DNA of 50,581 nucleotides from an uncultured Bacteroidales bacterium (GTDB lineage: Bacteria; Bacteroidota; Bacteroidia; Bacteroidales; UBA932). Location: positions 1-50,581 of the forward strand of contig CAKULN010000021.1 in the NCBI GenBank assembly GCA_934667175.1, in the 5' to 3' direction. Below the pieces are notes generated by a model. It saw nothing but the letters and a program-made list of their open reading frames with translations, was not told the DNA's origin and made no database searches. Shown in pieces: positions 47,301 to 50,581 of this stretch; the stretch's first letter is position 1, and every line of letters starts with the position of its first letter. The position numbers and the translations under genes are program-made.

Positions 47301-47663
47301 GTAAGGATCGTTGACGGTGAATATGTCCATTCTCTTCGGAGCCCACGTGACCGAAGCGTTCGGCAGCACATACCTGCTGTGCAGCACCACCGGCATCTTC
47401 CCCTTGTAACTCTGTCCGATAAGAAATCCGGAAGACGGCGCGATCCTGAGCCTCGCCTGTTCCAGTTCTACCCCGTAAACCCTTGCCAATGAGTCCTCTC
47501 CCTTCGGAAAGATCAGTTTGAAGTTCTCCGTCTCCATCTGTCTCCACCTCAGTGCCGCCGGATCGCTCCCCGTCAGCGAGAACTGCGCGTTGGCCTTCAC
47601 GCATAGCAGGCTTATGAAGATGTAAATAAGTTTTATTTTAATCAATATAAACTTTTTCATCAC
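44346..47663 (-). CDS. Zinc-peptidase-like, beta-propeller and outer-membrane barrel fusion protein
   Basis: The 1105-residue product has a signal peptide (to about residue 27, ANAQ) and three apparent parts. Residues 40-300 resemble a gluzincin-type metallopeptidase: HEGRH (135-139) fits HExxH and Glu177 in FLEGDAVVAE is a candidate third ligand. Residues 320-660 form repeated blade-like strands (ESAWIGGRLFAAG, AQLSFLCDRTGVTELYSLD) as in TolB/WD40-like propellers. From about 720 a Tyr/Gly-rich region (GLKVYIPFNFSSGG, ASMEVWYGPYEEGG) ending WIFSISL looks like an outer-membrane barrel. Residues about 539-571 are encoded by the palindromic repeat. It may be surface-exposed and act on proteins; this is inference. 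Confidence 0.75.
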   Translation of the reverse strand: MMKKFILIKIKLIYIFISLLCVKANAQFSLTGSDPAALRWRQMETENFKLIFPKGEDSLARVYGVELEQARLRIAPSSGFLIGQSYKGKMPVVLHSRYVLPNASVTWAPKRMDIFTVNDPYSPTAMPWVRNLAIHEGRHAAQMQFGASGGGKVLHYLFGEMVAGAFAGIYPGPAFLEGDAVVAETALSRSGRGRQADFLEYMRPAFDCGDWRDYYRWFYGSNKNYTPDYYRVGYMLIAGTRVFFDDPLFTKEYFDRVVRKGWLFNLQKTVTSASGKSFKESFRSIEENFQQLWNVEAALRVPFMPSKQVSKASRMHTEYKGAVAADDSGIYSLKSGIAKPNSLVRLDPTGKEKRLRSFASYTSDLFLDSEGQRIFWSESVAGRRWTLGGSSRIRYVNLSKPGKVHNLTRNGRYFNPAPAPDGKVIAATEYPYAGGSHLVLLDASDGSVRESFIAPDSLQFTESAWIGGRLFAAGLSENGMGVYEIAGRKADGKAALRQLLGPQPVTLSHLRSVPVVGLVVRQSSTNIEGSETERDTSGSGHFDKLSDRSNNRLSDRSLSLRCTELAEVSKRPVSENAQLSFLCDRTGVTELYSLDVESLMLRQLTSTRYGISSPVFRADTLYYSSLAASDRPQDYKQGRMMYATAVSDLPCFEVSYGDIHKYPVAEALTAQETALGDTASIASEEKFSQTERYSKIRLPHVHSWAPVYFNYDNIESISSDDYYKSASLGATALFQNLLSTGYGMVGYGAHEDPYKAGEWRHSGHFKYIFTGLYPVFEFSADFNDRAALDIQKIQVSKDRMYSLYNKGTLTDRPYFEGGLKVYIPFNFSSGGISRGLIPQVKYKFTNDRYNDQILFQHIVKKDDKDVTETYSTVGEDHISPLQTLDASLRGYVMRQKAPSQVFPSLGFGAELGFHFRPGHSKAYNPTAYLYTYGYLPGFTARQGLRLSASMEVWYGPYEEGGVMEGALTAIPRGFVGTNLKNIINSCSESRWRVTADYAIPFADVDCSFLSPVAYIKNFELTPFFDWSYQTFCWDNWLHYNPGAVAGENLFSVGADLTVNLGNFFWLPYDTQIGIRYARNFWHYIDRFPITNLNKNYIGWIFSISL
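45951..46046. repeat. In-frame palindromic repeat inside the 1105-residue protein gene
   Basis: A perfect unit GGTCACT, GAGCTTGTCGA, AGTGACC occupies 46022-46046, and a second, CACT, TCGGCTAGCTC, AGTG, occupies 45960-45978; partial units lie between. The block is read through as HFDKLSDRSNNRLSDRSLSL followed by RCTELAEVSKRP, without a stop or frameshift. It sits between two propeller-like blades. Confidence 0.85.
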
Positions 47664-47765
47664 TGCATTATCAAAAGTCCTAATAAATATTCATTATTTC
47701 TACGGTGCCCTTTGGCATCTCTGTTTTATTTGCGAATATAATAATTACACAAAGACAAATTCATT

Positions 47766-47794
47766 TTTGATTGGAAATATTTTCGTTAAATTTG
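47766..47794 (+). promoter_or_regulatory. Candidate promoter of the AlbA_2-domain gene
   Basis: TTTG (47766-47769), a 17-bp spacer and TAAATTTG (47787-47794) resemble the Bacteroidota promoter; the spacer is slightly short. It is 18 bp upstream of the ATG, in the divergent gap. Confidence 0.45.
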
Positions 47795-47812
47795 TTGATG
47801 TAACAACATATT

Positions 47813-49474
47813 ATGAAATTCAATACAGAGAATAAAAATATTGAGTACAAGAGTATTCAAAAGATTCGTAGCGGCGATAAAGGATTTAAGGAACTTGCTG
47901 GTACGTGTGTTGCGCTAGCCAATGCTCAGGGAGGACAGATTTATATCGGTATCGACAACAGGACATTGACAGTCGGAACTAATCAATCGATCACTACTCA
48001 AGAACAAAACGACGCAGTCAGCAAATTACGCAGTCTTTGCTTTAGTGTTGCCATCACTTCTTCAGAAATAATGGAGGATGAAGTTGGCAGTCAATATTTT
48101 ATTATCACGGTATTCCCTAGTACTAAAACAATAGCATCAACTTCCGATGGCAAACTGTTTATTCGAATAGTTGATAAATGTGAACCGGTTCGTTCTGAGG
48201 ACATTCAGCGACTTGCGGAGGAGAAAGGTGCATATCAGTGGGAAATCAACACGACTAAATATTCGTGTCGTGATGAAGCCGTGATTCGAAATCTTCAGAA
48301 ATTTGCTGCTGAAATTCGAAAATCTATACGCGTTAGAGATCACATAAAACAGTTAGATGACTTTGAGATCGCTGAGAATTATCATTTGGTTGATGGAGAA
48401 AAATTGACTAATATCGGTGTTTTGTGGATCGGGACGTCCAAGCAGAGATCTGGTCTTTGTTATCCGTTGACAGTTCAGTACATTGTTTATAATGCCCTTG
48501 AAGAAAAGGTTCGTAAAGAAGAATGGCATGATCTTGCGATGAATCCCAAGGAGTTACTCTTGGATATAGAACGGAAAGCGGTTGAACTCACTTACAGTTA
48601 TGAATTTCCAAATGGGTTGTTTAGAAAGCAGATACGCCATTACAACCCTAAACTTTTACGTGAACTTCTTGTAAATGCTTTTGCACACAAAAGTTTTACT
48701 ATATCAAACGATATAATGATCAAAGTCTATCCGGACAGACTTGAGATTACCAATCCGGGTGGATTACCTTTGGGAATTTCAAAAGAGAACATTCTTCACA
48801 CGAAACATCGTCGTAATCCGAATATGATTGAGATTATGAGTGCTTTAGAAATGATGGAAGGTGAAGGCTCTGGTTATGACTTGATTTACGAACTAAACGC
48901 AAAGGAAGCAAAACTTCCGCCAGAGATAGATTCCTCGTATAATGAGTTCAAGGTAACACAGAGATCCGATATTATAGATGTGGAACTCCTCCCTTTGCTT
49001 GATTATGTTATGCAGAATTATCCCCTTTCTCAGAAGTCGTTTATTGCATTTGGAATAATTGCAAGGGAGAGAAAGATATTTTCAACCCAACTGACCAAGC
49101 AACTTCAACTTACAGGCGAAGACAGGCTTAGAAGCTATGTCGATAAAATTATTGCTGATGGACTGATTGTCAAGTCAGGAACAAAAAAAGCAACCAGATT
49201 TCAGATTAACCCTCAATTAATTCAAAATGCTAAGGCTAATATCAAGACTTCTCTCAAAACAATAGAACCTTATGCATTAAAGGCTTTAATAATAGAGGAT
49301 GTCAAGAAACATCCTGGTACTAGAATTTCTGAGATAGTATCACGGATTCCAGATGTGGGTCTGGCTGAGATTAGAAAAATGGTATATTCTATGGTTGATG
49401 CGGAACTTCGTATAGAGGGAGCTAAGACAAATAGGAGTTATTTTCTAATAAGTGGCATAAAAGAAAAGAAATAA
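47813..49474 (+). CDS. AlbA_2/Schlafen-type ATP-binding regulator-like protein
   Basis: The 553-residue product belongs to the COG2865-like group of putative transcriptional regulators. The N-terminal AlbA_2 (Schlafen-type) domain shows EYKSIQKI and FKELAGTCVALANAQGGQIYIGI (about 11-50). Residues 280-365 form a GHKL ATPase-like domain (LVNAFAHKSFTISNDIMIKV, LEITNPGGLPLGIS, RRNPNMIEIMSALEMMEGEGSGYD). The C-terminal part has two winged-helix-like stretches (about 400-450, 490-553). Similar genes occur often in defence islands and mobile regions, but no partner gene is visible here. Codons are AT-rich compared with its neighbours, which suggests transfer. The biological role is not established. 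Confidence 0.85.
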   Translation: MKFNTENKNIEYKSIQKIRSGDKGFKELAGTCVALANAQGGQIYIGIDNRTLTVGTNQSITTQEQNDAVSKLRSLCFSVAITSSEIMEDEVGSQYFIITVFPSTKTIASTSDGKLFIRIVDKCEPVRSEDIQRLAEEKGAYQWEINTTKYSCRDEAVIRNLQKFAAEIRKSIRVRDHIKQLDDFEIAENYHLVDGEKLTNIGVLWIGTSKQRSGLCYPLTVQYIVYNALEEKVRKEEWHDLAMNPKELLLDIERKAVELTYSYEFPNGLFRKQIRHYNPKLLRELLVNAFAHKSFTISNDIMIKVYPDRLEITNPGGLPLGISKENILHTKHRRNPNMIEIMSALEMMEGEGSGYDLIYELNAKEAKLPPEIDSSYNEFKVTQRSDIIDVELLPLLDYVMQNYPLSQKSFIAFGIIARERKIFSTQLTKQLQLTGEDRLRSYVDKIIADGLIVKSGTKKATRFQINPQLIQNAKANIKTSLKTIEPYALKALIIEDVKKHPGTRISEIVSRIPDVGLAEIRKMVYSMVDAELRIEGAKTNRSYFLISGIKEKK

Positions 49475-49551
49475 AAAAGAAATTAAAAAAGAAACTGGTT
49501 TAATTGCTTAAATATTAAGTAATAAGCTCTTTTTTTATGGAAATGGGAGAT

Positions 49552-50581
49552 ATGAATAAGAGAAAATCGGAGTTGTTATCCTGCGGAGCGGTGGTGTTGA
49601 TGTCGCTGGCACTGGCGGGGTGCAAGAATGAGCCGCTGGCGATGATTGTGGGCACGTACACGGATGAGTGCGCAAGCAGGGGTGTTTACAGCTACTTTTT
49701 TGATCAGGAGAAAGGAATGCTGGTTGATAGTGGCGAAGAGGGAAGGTTTGAAGAGGCTCCTGGTGCGGTAGGGCGTGTGGAGATGAGGAATCCGTCCTAC
49801 CTGACGTTGTCCGCTGACGGGAAGTTTGTCTATGCGGTCAGCGAGGTGGGGGACAGCACGGCTTCGGCAGTCACGCTAAGTCTTGACTCAAAAACCGGCA
49901 GTATGCAACTACTTGGCAGTGAACAGACTGATGGGAAAGATCCGTGTTACATTTCGACAAACGGTAAAGTCGTGATGACGGCCAACTACTCGTCCGGGAA
50001 TGTCACAGAGTTTCCAATCGGGGATGACGGGCGGTTGCTGCCTCACGATTTCCTTTACGAGACCGGCCTGGGAGGTCCGGACAGCACCCGTCAGAATCTT
50101 CCGCACGCACATTGCGCGCTATTCAACGCTGCCGGGACTAAACTGTACGTGTCCGAGTTCAGTGCAGATGTAGTAGCAAGGTACGATGTGGCCACCAGAC
50201 AGGGTAAACGCATTCAACTTCCTTCGGATTTCGGGCCGCGACATATAGTCCTTAATGGTGACGAGAGTAAGGCGTATGTCCTTGGGGAATTGTCGGGAGC
50301 GATAGCAGTCATTGACACGGAGTCTGACAGAGTAGTCCAGACTGTGTGCGCTGACACTGTTCACGCCAGAGGCAGTGCTGACATCCATTTCTCTCCGGAT
50401 GGCAGATTCCTCTATGCCAGCAATCGCCTTCAGAATGATGGAATCGCCATATTCAGAGTCGGGGAAGATGGTTTCTTGACTTATGCCGGCTATCAGAACA
50501 CAGGCATTCATCCGCGCAACTTCAACATCACACCAAACGGAAAGTTCCTTCTGGCCGCCTGCCGGGACAGCGGATGCATCC
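49552..50581 (+). CDS. Lactonase-family beta-propeller lipoprotein (6-phosphogluconolactonase-like; 3' end cut by window)
   Basis: From the ATG at 49552, preceded by GGGAGAT, the product starts MNKRKSELLSCGAVVLMSLA and a lipobox LAGC, so it is a probable lipoprotein; ATGs at 49537 and 49543 are also in frame. It then shows the seven-bladed lactonase pattern: MIVGTYTDECASRGVYSY, PSYLTLSADGKFVYAVSEVG, HAHCALFNAAGTKLYVSEF, DIHFSPDGRFLYASNRL and GIHPRNFNITPNGKFLLAAC. 343 codons are visible before the right edge; members have about 350-400 residues, so little is missing. A periplasmic location argues against a plain pentose-phosphate role. Confidence 0.88.
   Translation, partial: MNKRKSELLSCGAVVLMSLALAGCKNEPLAMIVGTYTDECASRGVYSYFFDQEKGMLVDSGEEGRFEEAPGAVGRVEMRNPSYLTLSADGKFVYAVSEVGDSTASAVTLSLDSKTGSMQLLGSEQTDGKDPCYISTNGKVVMTANYSSGNVTEFPIGDDGRLLPHDFLYETGLGGPDSTRQNLPHAHCALFNAAGTKLYVSEFSADVVARYDVATRQGKRIQLPSDFGPRHIVLNGDESKAYVLGELSGAIAVIDTESDRVVQTVCADTVHARGSADIHFSPDGRFLYASNRLQNDGIAIFRVGEDGFLTYAGYQNTGIHPRNFNITPNGKFLLAACRDSGCI

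Noticed and set aside
1..50581. tRNA or rRNA genes
   Set aside because: No T-arm (GGTTCRANNCC) in a plausible cloverleaf and no rRNA-like segments were seen on either strand; a covariance search would settle it.

Overview
The window comes from a member of the Bacteroidota, most likely order Bacteroidales. The evidence is two SusC/SusD pairs, a Bacteroidales-type TonB, the coaX–OMP–TPR–lptC–ppiD gene order, start sites without a clear Shine-Dalgarno sequence, and promoters of the Bacteroides type (TTTG, about 20 nt, TAnnTTTG), including four exact copies of TATCTTTG in gene-proximal positions. I cannot name the genus. Both end genes are cut by the window edge: mnmG loses only its last few codons and the lactonase gene loses its 3' part. 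I found no tRNA, rRNA, CRISPR array or transposase.

0-13 kb holds housekeeping genes: mnmG and ybeY (RNA modification and processing), a TonB energiser, the ribosome-associated GTPase HflX, the flavoprotein and iron-sulfur subunits of succinate dehydrogenase/fumarate reductase without the usual cytochrome b gene beside them, a secreted Ntn hydrolase, and ruvB (recombination). A 330-bp AT-rich divergent gap separates ruvB from mfd. 13-19.4 kb is a tight forward cluster for coenzyme A synthesis (coaX) and envelope biogenesis: an outer-membrane barrel, a TPR protein, LptC and a PpiD/SurA-like foldase, closed by a terminator.

19.6-34.9 kb is a polysaccharide utilisation locus: susC-susD-susC-susD, a surface lipoprotein with Fn3-like and discoidin-like modules, a GH71/GH99-like glycosidase with a CBM9-like tail, and a DUF5722 putative clan GH-A glycosidase. 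Intergenic gaps are 14-37 bp, so it should be one transcript. No local regulator (HTCS, SusR, ECF sigma/anti-sigma) is present. Cell-surface capture by the SusCD pairs and lipoprotein would feed the hydrolases; the substrate cannot be read from sequence.

34.9-38.4 kb returns to ordinary genes (ychF, an endonuclease/exonuclease/phosphatase-family enzyme, galK). 38.4-41.85 kb looks acquired: about 0.7 kb of unassigned DNA, a cluster of inverted repeats, then an AT-rich type II restriction-modification pair (5-cytosine methyltransferase and PD-(D/E)XK endonuclease). 41.9-44.3 kb carries a CpXC zinc-ribbon protein and a YeiH-type transporter coupled to a 91-residue membrane protein. 44.3-47.7 kb encodes one large protein joining a zinc-peptidase-like domain, a beta-propeller and an outer-membrane barrel. 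The window ends with an AlbA_2/Schlafen-type ATP-binding protein and a lipoprotein lactonase.

Two signals run across the window. One is a family of short palindromic repeats (core TCGRCAAGCTC with self-complementary arms) that lies between genes and also in frame inside the 1105-residue protein. The other is a strong excess of the hexamer GAATAT/ATATTC on both strands and in all frames.
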